A stretch of 64,000 nucleotides of DNA from contig CAVQVG010000003.1 of the NCBI GenBank assembly GCA_963717125.1, positions 310,001-374,000 of the forward strand. The letters run 5' to 3'. Within the stretch, counting starts at the first letter, position 1; each line of letters starts with the position of its first letter. Under the pieces are notes generated by a model. That model made no database searches and had not been told where the DNA came from. It worked only from the letters and a program-made list of their open reading frames with translations. The position numbers were made by a program, and so were the translations under genes. Below are positions 49,257 through 58,312 of this stretch, piece by piece. This DNA is from RYN-230 sp963717125. GTDB lineage: Bacteria; Actinomycetota; Actinomycetes; Streptosporangiales; Streptosporangiaceae.

Positions 49257-51572
49257 ATGGTGAAGCGCCCTGACCCCTTGGAGAGCACGCCGCCTGCCTT
49301 CGGCGAGGTTGCCGCCAGGCAGATCCTGAGGGAAGGCTTCGGTGTCGAATCATCCTCCCTCAGGCCTCTCTCGGGCGAACGGGACCAGAACTTCCGGGTG
49401 GACACGGCCGACGGCCAGCGCTTCTTGTTCAAGATCTCTAATCCGGCGGATGACGGGCCCATCCTGGCCATGCAGGCCGCCGCTCTCCGCCACATCGAGC
49501 GGGTGGATCCGGGCCTGCCGGTGATGCGTGCCCTCCCGACCGCGGCGGGGAAAGCCTGGGTTGACGTGCCGGGGCCCGATAGCCGGATCTACCCTGCTCG
49601 GCTTTTTACGTTCCTGCCGGGGCACGTGACCGCGAACACCGCGCTCACCACTGAGGCGATCTGGTCCCATGGGCAGATCACGGCCCGTCTGGGGCGGGCG
49701 CTGCGTGGCTTTTTCCACCCCGCGGCCGACTACGAGATCTTGTGGGATATCACCCACCTGCCCGAGCTCCGCCCGCTGCTCACCCATGTCTCTGACGGCC
49801 CGCGCCGGGCTCAGGTGGAATGGATCCTGGACCGGTTCGAGGCCCGGGTCGCGCCGGCGCTGCCCGGACTTCGCGCACAGGTGATCCACGGCGACATGAG
49901 CCTGGACAACGTGCTGTTCGGCGACGACCTCCGAGTCAGCGCGATCGTGGACTTTGGGGACATGACCCATGCGCCGCTGGTCTGCGATCTCGCCGTCGCT
50001 GTCGCCGATGTGCTCCACGGCCGTGACGATGCCATCGAGGCGGCGGATGCGATGATCGGCGGCTATGCCTCGGTGACGCCGCTCGAAGACGAGGAGGCCG
50101 GGCTGCTCGCGGACCTGGTGGCGGCCAGGCTTGCCACTGAGGTCACTGTCACCGCCTGGCGGCGCGGGCTCTACCCGGACAACGCTGCGTACGCCGCGAG
50201 CGGCGAGCCGGGGGCCCGCGCCTTCCTCGATGCCATCGAGGCGATGGGGATAGACGCTGTCGCGCGGCGTTTCCGCGAGGCCTGCCGTCGGCTCCCCTAC
50301 CAACGGTCTGCCACCAGTGATCTGCTCGAGCGCCGCCGCCGGGCGCTGCCCCGATCGCCGTTGTTCTACTCCTGCCCGGTGCACCTCGTCCGCGGCGAGG
50401 GTGTCTGGCTGTTCGACCCCGACGACCGGCGGTACCTCGACTGCTACAACAACGTGCCCGTGGTCGGGCACAGCCACCCACGGGTCGTGCAGGCGGTGAC
50501 GCAGCAGACACGCCTGCTCGCGACCCACAGCCGCTATCTGCACGAGGCGATCGTCGAGCTCGCCGAACGGCTTCAGGCCACCCTGCCGCCGGAGCTGGAC
50601 GCCGTCATGGTCGTGAACTCCGGCAGCGAGGCCAACGACCTCGCCTGGCGGATCGCCCGCGCGGCCACCGGGCGCGCGGGCGCGGTCGTGACCGCGTCCG
50701 CTTACCACGGTCTGACCGAGGCCACCCACGCCCTGTCCCCCGAGGAGTGGGCCAGCGGAGAGCGGCCTGCCCACGTCGCCACGATCCCCGCCCCTGACGG
50801 GTATCGCGGCCCGTACCGACGGGAAGACGACGGGTGGGTTCAGCGGTACGCCGCCCACATCGATGACGCCGCCAAAGCGCTCGGCGACCGCGGCTTCGCC
50901 GCCATCTACCTGGATCCGGCCTTCACCGCAGACGGCATCCTGTCGCCCCCTGCCACCTACCTGCGGGACGCAGCCCAGCGGGCGCAGGCGCTGGGAGGGC
51001 TCGTGGTGGCCGACGAAGTGCAAGCCGGTCACGGCCGGTCCGGGACGCACCTGTGGAGCTTCCAGGCCTCCGGGATCACGCCTGACATGGTGGTGATGGG
51101 CAAGCCGATGGGCAACGGCTTCCCGGTCGCCGCCCTGGTGGTCAAGTCCGAGCTGCTCGGAGCCGTTCCCGGGGACGTCGAGCTATTCAGCACCTTCGGC
51201 GGTAACCCGGTAGCCTGCGCGGCCGCGCTCGCGGTCCTGGCCGTCATCGAAGATGAGGGCCTGGTGGCCAACGCCGCGAAAGTCGGCTCGTACCTCCGGC
51301 AGGGCCTGCTGACACTCGCGGAACGCCACCCCCTGATCGGAGACGTCCGGGGCGAAGGCCTCCTGCTCGGCGTCGAACTGATCGATGAGGCGCGCGGGCC
51401 AGCGGCCGGGAACGCACGCGAAGTGACCGAGGCGATGCGCGAGCGGGGAATACTGCTCAGCGCAACCGGCCCGGCCGGAAACGTGCTCAAGATCCGGCCA
51501 CCCCTGGTATTCCGGCACGAACACGCCGACCTCCTCCTCCAAGCCCTCGACGAGGTTCTCGCGTCTTCATGA
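49257..51572 (+). CDS. Fused APH-type kinase and class III aminotransferase (hydroxylysine-degradation-like)
   Basis: Encodes 771 residues from ATG 49257. The N-terminal half is an aminoglycoside-phosphotransferase-fold kinase: LSGERDQNFRVDTADGQRFL, the catalytic loop VIHGDMSLDNVLFGDD (D213) and IVDFGDMTHAPLVCDLAVAV. The C-terminal half is a class III PLP enzyme: YLDCYNNVPVVGHSHPRVVQ, VVNSGSEANDLAWRIARAAT, GLVVADEVQAGHGRSG and the Schiff-base Lys in VVMGKPMGNGFPVAAL (K616). The NNVPVVGHSHP form is that of phospholyases (PHYKPL/ETNPPL). With an HYKK-like kinase in front, the likely role is phosphorylation and then lyase cleavage of 5-hydroxylysine or a similar amino alcohol. Confidence 0.87.
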   Translation: MVKRPDPLESTPPAFGEVAARQILREGFGVESSSLRPLSGERDQNFRVDTADGQRFLFKISNPADDGPILAMQAAALRHIERVDPGLPVMRALPTAAGKAWVDVPGPDSRIYPARLFTFLPGHVTANTALTTEAIWSHGQITARLGRALRGFFHPAADYEILWDITHLPELRPLLTHVSDGPRRAQVEWILDRFEARVAPALPGLRAQVIHGDMSLDNVLFGDDLRVSAIVDFGDMTHAPLVCDLAVAVADVLHGRDDAIEAADAMIGGYASVTPLEDEEAGLLADLVAARLATEVTVTAWRRGLYPDNAAYAASGEPGARAFLDAIEAMGIDAVARRFREACRRLPYQRSATSDLLERRRRALPRSPLFYSCPVHLVRGEGVWLFDPDDRRYLDCYNNVPVVGHSHPRVVQAVTQQTRLLATHSRYLHEAIVELAERLQATLPPELDAVMVVNSGSEANDLAWRIARAATGRAGAVVTASAYHGLTEATHALSPEEWASGERPAHVATIPAPDGYRGPYRREDDGWVQRYAAHIDDAAKALGDRGFAAIYLDPAFTADGILSPPATYLRDAAQRAQALGGLVVADEVQAGHGRSGTHLWSFQASGITPDMVVMGKPMGNGFPVAALVVKSELLGAVPGDVELFSTFGGNPVACAAALAVLAVIEDEGLVANAAKVGSYLRQGLLTLAERHPLIGDVRGEGLLLGVELIDEARGPAAGNAREVTEAMRERGILLSATGPAGNVLKIRPPLVFRHEHADLLLQALDEVLASS

Positions 51573-51597
51573 CGCTGTACCGGGTAGGCGCTCGACC

Positions 51598-52140
51598 TCA
51601 TCGACTGACCGGTGCGCGGTCGCGGTCGCGGGTGCCGACGGGGGGCAGCGCGCGAGCGCGGGCGGCCAGGCCGAGCGTGCGGGTGAGCAGCATGCCCAGG
51701 GCCATGAGGAGGAGGGTGTCGGTGATGGCTGCGGAGGCGACGTGGTGCGTGGCCATCCAGGTGGCGAGCTGCGGGCCGAACCAGTGGGCGGCTCCGTAGG
51801 AGAACGCGGACCGCGCCCCGATGATGACGATCCAGAGGATGGCGTAGCCGAAGTCAGCGCGGCTGACGGGCCTGCCCGTCTTCGGGTTGCGGTAGACCTT
51901 CATGAGCGCGGTCGCGAGCAGGCCGAGCAGGATGCCGGCGGCGGTCCCGGCTAGCTCCAGGTACAGGCCGGTCCCGTGTGTGGTGAGGGATTTCAGGTAG
52001 ATCGGGATGACCGCCGCGGCCAGGACCAGCGGCCGCGCGATGCGGAACCAGCCGATCTTGCGGTGCGGGCCGATATCGGCTTCCAGCACGACGAACAAGA
52101 CGATGGCGTTGATGAGCAGGGCCTGGTCCACTGCGGACAT
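51598..52140 (-). CDS. Integral membrane protein, DUF1453-like
   Basis: Encodes 180 residues from ATG 52140 (GAAGGAG upstream). Four to five hydrophobic helices: ALLINAIVLFVVLEADIG; RPLVLAAAVIPIYLKSL; LELAGTAAGILLGLLATALM; FGYAILWIVIIGARSAFSYG; ITDTLLLMALGMLLTRTLG. Its layout mirrors the next gene on the other strand, including the G-LLG-L loop and a W....GAR/SR motif in helix 4, so the two are probably distant paralogues. The family is poorly characterised. The divergent promoter region between them contains a perfect 20-bp palindrome. Confidence 0.7.
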   Translation of the reverse strand: MSAVDQALLINAIVLFVVLEADIGPHRKIGWFRIARPLVLAAAVIPIYLKSLTTHGTGLYLELAGTAAGILLGLLATALMKVYRNPKTGRPVSRADFGYAILWIVIIGARSAFSYGAAHWFGPQLATWMATHHVASAAITDTLLLMALGMLLTRTLGLAARARALPPVGTRDRDRAPVSR

Positions 52141-52263
52141 GGCGGTGACGCTCCTTCGGGCAGGACATGTGGACGTTCGCTGACGTTCTGACACTGCCGT
52201 GGCCCGCGGGTGGAGCGCGTCGGAGCGCGGGCCCAATTCCGGCATGCATCCACGGGCAGGCGC

Positions 52264-52296
52264 CTCATGCCAGCTGGCATGAGGGGTCATGCCAGG
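52264..52296. promoter_or_regulatory. Perfect 20-bp palindrome plus extra half-site
   Basis: CTCATGCCAG (52264-52273) is followed directly by its exact complement CTGGCATGAG (52274-52283). A further half-site TCATGCCAG begins at 52287. It sits in the 256-bp gap between the two divergent membrane-protein genes, 124 bp from one start and about 114 bp from the other. Likely operator of a dimeric regulator, possibly the NarL-type regulator of this locus. Confidence 0.65.
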
Positions 52297-52396
52297 TGTT
52301 CCACCCGGATCTCAGCCCGCGGTTCGATGTGGCGGCTGCGGCCCGTCCTTAGCGTCGGCACCGAGAGTCCAGGCCCCCACCAGGTGAGGAACAGTC

Positions 52397-53074
52397 GTGT
52401 CAGAGGTCATCAGGGTGCTCGCGGTCGTTGCGATCATCGGTTACGTCATCGGGCGGCAGCTGATGGGAGAGCCGCTGCGCGGCAAGCGGGTGGTGCTGCT
52501 GCCGGCCGTCCTGGCCGTCGCCGGCGCGGCCGATCTGGGCACCCACGGCCGCCACGTGCATCCTGCCGATGTTGCCTGCCTGGTGATCAGTGGCTTGATC
52601 GCCGTCACGATCGGCCTGCTGCAGGGCCGCATGATCCGGCTGGAATCCAGGAACGGCGCGCTGTGGGGGCAGCTGCCCGTGCGCGGCCTGTGGCTGTGGG
52701 CGCTGCTGGTCGGATCGCGGCTGATCATGACGGTCATCGCGCTGGCCATCGGCGCGAAGGTCGCCGGTTCCAGCGCGCCGATCATCATGCTGCTCGGGAT
52801 CAACCGGCTCGGCCAGGCAGCCATCGTCATGCGGCATGCCCTGGCGACGGGCATCCCGTTCGCCCCGGAGAAGGACGGTACGTCATTCCTGTCTGGCCAG
52901 ATCCGCGGCGCGGCATCCCGCCCTCCCGGCCCGGACGACACAGACCCGGGCGGCCACCCCGAGACGGGCCCGGCCAACAGCGTTCCCCGCGGCGGCGGCG
53001 CGGCCGCTGACCTGGCGGCGGCACTGGCCCGGCTGGCCGATGAATGGCTGGCCCGGCGGCAACGGGGACGGTAG
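52397..53074 (+). CDS. Integral membrane protein upstream of a two-component system
   Basis: Encodes 225 residues. Four hydrophobic helices are seen: VIRVLAVVAIIGYVIG; VVLLPAVLAVAGAADLG; DVACLVISGLIAVTIGLLQG; LWLWALLVGSRLIMTVIALA. A disordered Pro/Gly-rich tail ends in LAAALARLADEWLARRQRGR. It resembles DUF1453/CcdC-type proteins often encoded beside NarL-type kinases. The next gene starts 4 bp after its stop, so it is probably co-transcribed with the kinase and regulator and may act as an accessory sensor. Confidence 0.72.
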   Translation: MSEVIRVLAVVAIIGYVIGRQLMGEPLRGKRVVLLPAVLAVAGAADLGTHGRHVHPADVACLVISGLIAVTIGLLQGRMIRLESRNGALWGQLPVRGLWLWALLVGSRLIMTVIALAIGAKVAGSSAPIIMLLGINRLGQAAIVMRHALATGIPFAPEKDGTSFLSGQIRGAASRPPGPDDTDPGGHPETGPANSVPRGGGAAADLAAALARLADEWLARRQRGR

Positions 53075-53077
53075 CCC

Positions 53078-54316
53078 GTGACCAGGCCGCCCGCAGCCAG
53101 CCCGGGACCGCTTACCGGCACCGTGACGTCACCGCCACCGGAGGTCAGCGCGCAGACTGAGTCCATGCTGCACGCGCTGACGTTGCTGTTCCGCGGAGGC
53201 GGGGCCGTCCTGATCGGAGTGGCAACGTTCGGCTACTCAGCGGCGTCCGGCCGGGACCTCATCATCGAGGCGATCGCCTTTGCCATCGGGACCGTCGTGG
53301 TGGCCTACTGGCTGGCAACCGACCTGCGCCCGGAGTACCGGCAGCCGCTCGTCCTGGCGGGCGCCCTGATCGCGATGGCAGCGGCATCCGGTTTCGCCAG
53401 CACAGGGATGCACGGTGGCCCGCTGATCGGCTTTGCGTTCATGGCCACGATCGGTGCCGGAGCAGGCAGCAGCCTGCTCACGGGCTACGTAACCACCGCG
53501 ACCGCGCTCGTCGGCGTGGAGGCCGGGGCGCTGGTCACCGGAGCCAGCGCGACGAGCGCCCTGGGGTTCCCGTTGCTGCTCATCGTGGCCTTCGTCAGTG
53601 GCCGGAACCGCGCCGCCTACCGGCGTCAGGCAGAGCAGTCCGCTGCGCTGGTGAAGCAACTGGAGTACCTGCGCGCCGAGCAGCGCCAAGTCGCCGTGCT
53701 GGAGGAGCGAACGCGCATCGCCCGCGAGATCCACGATGTGCTCGCTCACTCCCTCGGTGCGCTGGGGATCCAGCTCCAGGCCGTGCACGCCGTGCTGGGT
53801 GAGCAAGGCGATACCAGCCGGGCGCTGAGCCTGCTGAGCCAGGCCCAGCGGATGGCCAAGGATGGCCTGGCCGAGACCCGGCGGGCCGTGCATGCGCTGC
53901 GCGCTGACGCCGCCGGGCTGGATGACCAGCTCACCGCGCTGATCGATACGCACCGCAGCCGGCATCACGCCAGTGTCAGCTTCCGCGTCGGCGGGCAGGG
54001 GTGGCCGCTGCCGCCCGAGGCGACCGTGGCCCTGATCCGCACCGCTCAGGAAGCGCTGGTGAACACCGCCAAGCATGCCCCGCTCCAGCCCATCGATTTC
54101 GGTCTGCATTACAGCGCGAACGGCGTCGAGATGATCATCAGCAACCCACTGCGGCACGGCAGCCACGACAGCCCAGGCCCGCGAACCGCATTTGGCACCG
54201 TTAACGGCGGATACGGCCTGACGGGGATGCGCGAGCGGCTGCTGCTGATCGGCGGCTCCCTCACCGCCGCGTCCGGGAACGGCCGCTGGACCGTGACGGC
54301 GCGGGTCCCCCGGTGA
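53078..54316 (+). CDS. NarL/DesK-type sensor histidine kinase
   Basis: Encodes 412 residues from GTG 53078. Five to six membrane helices (about 32-172) are followed by a coiled coil (RQAEQSAALVKQLEYLRAEQ) and the HisKA_3 box RTRIAREIHDVLAHSLGALG (H219). The ATPase domain has RTAQEALVNTAKHAP (N box) and GYGLTGMRERLLLIGGSL (G box). The long hydrophobic N-terminus without an outside loop suggests it senses a membrane signal. Its TGA overlaps the start of the regulator gene. Confidence 0.93.
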   Translation: MTRPPAASPGPLTGTVTSPPPEVSAQTESMLHALTLLFRGGGAVLIGVATFGYSAASGRDLIIEAIAFAIGTVVVAYWLATDLRPEYRQPLVLAGALIAMAAASGFASTGMHGGPLIGFAFMATIGAGAGSSLLTGYVTTATALVGVEAGALVTGASATSALGFPLLLIVAFVSGRNRAAYRRQAEQSAALVKQLEYLRAEQRQVAVLEERTRIAREIHDVLAHSLGALGIQLQAVHAVLGEQGDTSRALSLLSQAQRMAKDGLAETRRAVHALRADAAGLDDQLTALIDTHRSRHHASVSFRVGGQGWPLPPEATVALIRTAQEALVNTAKHAPLQPIDFGLHYSANGVEMIISNPLRHGSHDSPGPRTAFGTVNGGYGLTGMRERLLLIGGSLTAASGNGRWTVTARVPR

Positions 54317-54981
54317 GCCATCCGGCCGAGGCGCCGCTGCGGGTCATCATCGCCGATGACCAGGCCAGCGTTCGCGAGGGCCTGGTCCTGCTGCTGGGCA
54401 TGGTGCCCGGCATCGAAGTCACCGCAGCCGCCGCGGACGGCCAGCAGGCACTCGATCTGGTGGCCGAGCATCATCCCGACGTGATCCTGCTTGACCTGCA
54501 CATGCCGGTCATCGACGGAATCCAGGCCACCCGGACGCTGACGGTCGAGCATCCCGAGGTGGCCATCGTCATCCTGACCACCTACGCCGATGACACCTCG
54601 GTCCTGTCCGCCCTCCGCGCCGGCGCGCGCAGCTACCTCACCAAGGACGCCGACCGCGCCGACATCGCCCGCGCCCTGCACAGTGCCGCCCGCGGCCTAT
54701 CGGTACTGGACCCCGCAGTCCAGGCCACCCTGCTCGCCGCCGCCGGCACCAGCAGCACGCCCCACCCGGGTGAAAGCCGTGACCTGCCCGACGGGCTCAC
54801 CCCCCGGGAGGCTGAGATCCTGGCGCTGATCGCCCGGGGCATGACCAACCCCGAGATCGCCAAAGCGCTCGTCCTCAGCAACCACACCGTCAAAAGCCAC
54901 ATCAACCGGATCTTCGCCAAAACCAGATCCCGCGACAGAGCCGCAGCCACCCAGTACGCCCAAGCCCACAATCTCCAGTAG
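54313..54981 (+). CDS. NarL-family response regulator
   Basis: Encodes 222 residues from GTG 54313. Receiver: RVIIADDQASVREGLVLLLG (D15, D16), phospho-Asp D61 in VILLDLHMPVIDG, VILTTYADDTS and the Lys of SYLTKDADRADIARAL. The C-terminal LuxR HTH is LPDGLTPREAEILALIARGM then TNPEIAKALVLSNHTVKSHI. It forms a complete two-component system with the preceding kinase. The palindrome at 52264-52283 is a candidate target, since NarL-type dimers bind inverted repeats. Confidence 0.94.
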   Translation: MSHPAEAPLRVIIADDQASVREGLVLLLGMVPGIEVTAAAADGQQALDLVAEHHPDVILLDLHMPVIDGIQATRTLTVEHPEVAIVILTTYADDTSVLSALRAGARSYLTKDADRADIARALHSAARGLSVLDPAVQATLLAAAGTSSTPHPGESRDLPDGLTPREAEILALIARGMTNPEIAKALVLSNHTVKSHINRIFAKTRSRDRAAATQYAQAHNLQ

Positions 54982-55053
54982 CCGGCGGCCAGACTGTCGT
55001 CCGTGAGTAGCCGTCCGCCAGCCTCGTCTGCTGTTAAGGGGGATCATCTCGAC

Positions 55054-55611
55054 ATGGCCGAGCTTTGGTTCCCGGTACCGCCCCTGGCTGGTGATGTGGT
55101 GCTGCTGCGCCCTTGGCGCGAGGCCGACGTGCCGGGCATGGTACTGGCGTTCAGTGATCCGGTGATGCAGCGGTTCTCATGGCGTACTGCTCCGTACACC
55201 GAGACTGATGCGCGCGAGTACTTCGCTGAGCAGGAAGAGGCGCGCTTGCGTGGCGATGAGCTGAACTTCGCGCTGGTCGAACCGCACGACCAGGACGTGG
55301 TGCTCGGCGCCGTCTCGCTGGATGAGGTTCGCCTGGATCAGGGCTGCGCGGCGGTTGGGTATTGGCTCGCCCCCGAGGCCCGCGGCCGGGGTGCCGCGAC
55401 ACATGCGGTCCGCCTGCTCGCCCGGTGGGCATTCGCCGAGCTGGGACTGGCCCGGCTGGAGCTGACTTGCGGTCCCGACAATGAGGCGTCGCAGCATGTC
55501 GCCGAGCGTTGCGGGTTTTCCCGCGAGGGCCTTCTTCGTTCCCACGTGCCTTTCAAGGGAGCCCGCCGCGACAGCGTGATCTATAGCTTGCTTCCCGGCG
55601 AGCTGCGGTAG
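55054..55611 (+). CDS. GNAT acetyltransferase, RimJ/RimL-like
   Basis: Encodes 185 residues from ATG 55054 (AAGGGGGA upstream). The fold reads VVLLRPWREADVPGMVLAFS, PYTETDAREYFAEQEEARLR, the acetyl-CoA loop YWLAPEARGRGAATHAVRLL (RGRGAA) and LELTCGPDNEASQHVAERCG then GFSREGLLRSHVPFKGARRD (the GF..EG.LR......G..RD ending). Such enzymes acetylate protein N-termini or small molecules. Stand-alone gene, convergent with the DHA2 transporter gene 24 bp away. Confidence 0.92.
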   Translation: MAELWFPVPPLAGDVVLLRPWREADVPGMVLAFSDPVMQRFSWRTAPYTETDAREYFAEQEEARLRGDELNFALVEPHDQDVVLGAVSLDEVRLDQGCAAVGYWLAPEARGRGAATHAVRLLARWAFAELGLARLELTCGPDNEASQHVAERCGFSREGLLRSHVPFKGARRDSVIYSLLPGELR

Positions 55612-55635
55612 CCGAGTTTGGCGACTGCCTCTGTC

Positions 55636-57249
55636 CTAGTTCTGTGAGCCGGCTCGTTGCTGTTGTGCGAAGTCCTTGCTACGGATGGCGGCCAGGGATA
55701 TCACTCCCGATGCCAGGGCGATGACGGCCGCGACGAGCAGGATGCGGTTCAGGCCGGTAGTGAAGGCTGACCGGGTGATCAGTCCGGCGGCCTGCGCGCT
55801 GTGCCCGTGCAGCTTGCGGATCACGTTCCCGATCTCGCCGGATTGTACGGCGGCGGCGATCTGCGAGCCCCGATGGGACAGGCCGGGGACCACGGCGACC
55901 CGGGCGAGTACCTCGTCTTTGACTTGGTTGGAGAACAGTGTTCCCAGCAGGGCGATGCCGGTGGCGATGCCAACCTGGCGGAAGGTGGAGTTGATGCCCG
56001 AGGCCATTCCGGCCTGCTGCGGCCGCACCACGCCGACGGCGGTGGAGGCTAGGGGCGGGTTCACCAGGCCGACGCCGAGGCCAGCCACGATCATGCCGGG
56101 GATCAGGTGGGTCCAGGTCGATCCGGCGTCGAGCCCGCGCATCAGCAGCAGCCCGATCCCGACCAGGATCAAGCCGGGCCCGATGAGCAGCCGGACCGGC
56201 ACCCGCGAGGTAAGCCGCCCGGCCGGTACGGCGGTCACGAGGATGGCGCCCGACAGGAACATCACCCGCAGGCCGGTGCCCAGCGGCGAGTAGCCGAGGA
56301 TGTCCTGCAGGTACAGCACAAGGTAGAGGAGCATCGCGAAGATCGAGGCGCTGAGCCCGAACGCCGCGACGGATCCGCCGGCGAAGGTCGGCAACCGGAA
56401 CAGCTTCAGGTCGAACATCGGATGCGCGATGCGCATCTCGACGATGACAAAGACGGCCAGCAGCACTGCCGCAGCGGCCAGGCAGCCGAGGACCAGGCCG
56501 CTGGAAAAGGACCGCTCGTTGGACTCGATCAGCCCGTATACCAGGCTCGACAGCGCCACCGTGAACAGCGCGAAGCCTGCCCAGTCGGGCCGACTGGCAT
56601 ACGGCGCCCGGGACTCAGCCACCTTCATCAGCGCAATGACGACGGCGATAATGCCGATCGGCGCGTTCACGAAGAAGATCCACCGCCAGGACAGGCCGGA
56701 GACCAGCAGGCCGCCGAGCAGCGGGCCGATGGCGACGGCCAGACCGGTCACCGCGCCCCAGACGCCGAACGCGGTGCCGCGGTCCTTGCCGCGGAAGGCA
56801 TCGGCCAGCAGCGCCAGCGATACCGCGAACATGATCGCCCCGCCGACTCCCTGCAGGGCGCGGGACAGCTGGAGCATCAGCGTGGTGACGGCGAATCCGC
56901 ACAGCACCGACGCGCAGGTGAAGATGGCCAGGCCGATCATGTAGAGCAGCCGCCGGCCGTACATGTCCGCCAGGCTCCCAGCCGTCAGCAGGAAAGCCGC
57001 CAGAGTCAGGGCGTAAGCGTCCACGACCCATTGCAGGTCGGAGAAACTCGAGTGCAACGCTCGCTGGATATCCGGCAGGGCGACATTCACGATCGTGATG
57101 TCCAGCAGCAGCATGAACGTGCCGAGGCACACCGCCACCAGCGTCCACCACTTGTTTCCGCGCTGACCAGGACCCTCCCCGCCATCCCTGGCCTGATCGT
57201 CCGGGCGGCGCTGGCCCTCGCTGGACAGATCTGCATGGGCTTCGGTCAC
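55636..57249 (-). CDS. DHA2-family (14-TM) drug efflux MFS transporter
   Basis: Encodes 537 residues from GTG 57249 (GGGAG upstream). The hydrophilic N-terminus is followed by helix 1 and the motif D1 region LLLDITIVNVALPDIQRALH. Motif A is GSLADMYGRRLLYMIGLAIF and motif C AVTGLAVAIGPLLGGLLVSG, with helix pairs to a count of 14. WRWIFFVNAPIGIIAVVIAL and GMASGINSTFRQVGIATGIA are characteristic of the EmrB/QacA group. Predicted proton-driven exporter of hydrophobic drugs. No linked TetR regulator is directly adjacent; the nearest is at 59507. Confidence 0.93.
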   Translation of the reverse strand: MTEAHADLSSEGQRRPDDQARDGGEGPGQRGNKWWTLVAVCLGTFMLLLDITIVNVALPDIQRALHSSFSDLQWVVDAYALTLAAFLLTAGSLADMYGRRLLYMIGLAIFTCASVLCGFAVTTLMLQLSRALQGVGGAIMFAVSLALLADAFRGKDRGTAFGVWGAVTGLAVAIGPLLGGLLVSGLSWRWIFFVNAPIGIIAVVIALMKVAESRAPYASRPDWAGFALFTVALSSLVYGLIESNERSFSSGLVLGCLAAAAVLLAVFVIVEMRIAHPMFDLKLFRLPTFAGGSVAAFGLSASIFAMLLYLVLYLQDILGYSPLGTGLRVMFLSGAILVTAVPAGRLTSRVPVRLLIGPGLILVGIGLLLMRGLDAGSTWTHLIPGMIVAGLGVGLVNPPLASTAVGVVRPQQAGMASGINSTFRQVGIATGIALLGTLFSNQVKDEVLARVAVVPGLSHRGSQIAAAVQSGEIGNVIRKLHGHSAQAAGLITRSAFTTGLNRILLVAAVIALASGVISLAAIRSKDFAQQQRAGSQN

Positions 57250-57454
57250 GATAGGCTCCCGACGGCTTGGGGACCGAAACAGCATCTGCGGCGCAGCAGC
57301 TCGCCAGGATGGTGTCCATCCTGGGCACCTGACGGCCCGGGACGGCCCGGCATCGATGACCTGTTCGCAGCGACCCCTTCGGCGACACGGCCGATTGTAG
57401 TCATGTCGATCACCGTGCATGTGGGCGGCCCGCCCGCATGCACCGCCCAGGCGA

Positions 57455-57597
57455 CTAACTGGCGGCCTGGACGGCTTCGGCAGCCGTCTTGATGAGCTGT
57501 GCCACGTCGTCGGGGTGGGAGACCATCGCCACGTGGCTCGACGGGATCCAGGCGAAGCCCTGCTTATCGATGTCGATAGCCGTCTTAACGCCGGTCC
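57455..57597 (-). pseudogene. C-terminal remnant of an alpha/beta hydrolase
   Basis: The minus frame ends TAIDIDKQGFAWIPSSHVAM, VSHPDDVAQLIKTAAEAVQA. This is the last helix and catalytic-His region of an alpha/beta hydrolase (EI.aSHV.MlSHPd.VA.lI..Aa). The frame continues open upstream to 57901, but that part has no hydrolase motifs (no GHSxG), so only about 45 codons of the domain survive. Confidence 0.65.
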
Positions 57598-58179
57598 TCG
57601 TTATCTGTTGGACTGTTCTGTTTTTGGGCAGGCAGACGGTTCCTGCCTGCGGCGCGCGCTCGTTTACGATGCGGAAATCGGGAATGCAGTGCGGACCTGA
57701 CCGCTCATCGTGAAGAGCGGCCCACGGAAAGCCGCCGACGAACTCCGCTGCGGCGAGATCCGGTAGCTGCTCAGGCACATCCCCAGACTGCACATTTTGA
57801 CTGCCGGGGTCTGGGGCAGAATTACCATTAATTGTTCTTCCACCGTGGCACGGCGGCGGCTGGATAGCAAGGGGCAGCGGCAGGTCATGCCTCCGGGCCA
57901 CCCGCTGCGACGAACCCCCACGTGGCCGCCAGCGATGCCACCGTCAAGCTGGCCTGAACCGCCATCGTCCGGGCCCTTAACTCGGTGCTGCCCAGACCCG
58001 GAATCAGAGGTAGAGGTAGACGAAAGCGGACGAAGTGGCTGCATGACCCTCGTGCCGATTCCCAGAGCGCGGTCGGATGAGGGGTTAGACGAGCCGAATA
58101 TCCCGTAATTGTGACCAATGCAGCCAGATAGGTAATTAACGTAGAAGAATATCTAAACACACGCACTTTGTTAAAGTCA
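57598..58179. other. Gene-poor stretch without recognisable coding sequence
   Basis: Open frames here lack family motifs and show no consistent codon bias on either strand. It follows a hydrolase remnant and leads into an AT-rich patch. It probably represents eroded sequence. Confidence 0.5.
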
Positions 58180-58208
58180 TTGACACAGCGCGATAACTGT
58201 CAAATGAT
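58180..58208 (+). promoter_or_regulatory. Promoter-like element with TTGACA/TGTCAA dyad in an AT-rich patch
   Basis: TTGACA (58180-58185) is followed after 17 bp by AATGAT (58203-58208), close to a sigma-70 type promoter. The -35 box also forms an inverted repeat with TGTCAA (58198-58203; 12-bp spacer). The surrounding 58090-58215 is strikingly AT-rich compared with the rest of the window. Confidence 0.4.
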
Positions 58209-58312
58209 GTGCACACATGCGCTGCTCCGGACCTCGGCGGTGAACAACTGTAACCTCTGCCGAGGATCTGATCGCGTTGCCCGATCAAACTGACGATCTG
58301 CAGGCCAAGCTG

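Noticed and set aside
57664..58044. Minus-strand open frame in the gene-poor stretch
   Set aside because: It has no motifs, no clear ribosome-binding site and overlaps other equally long meaningless frames.
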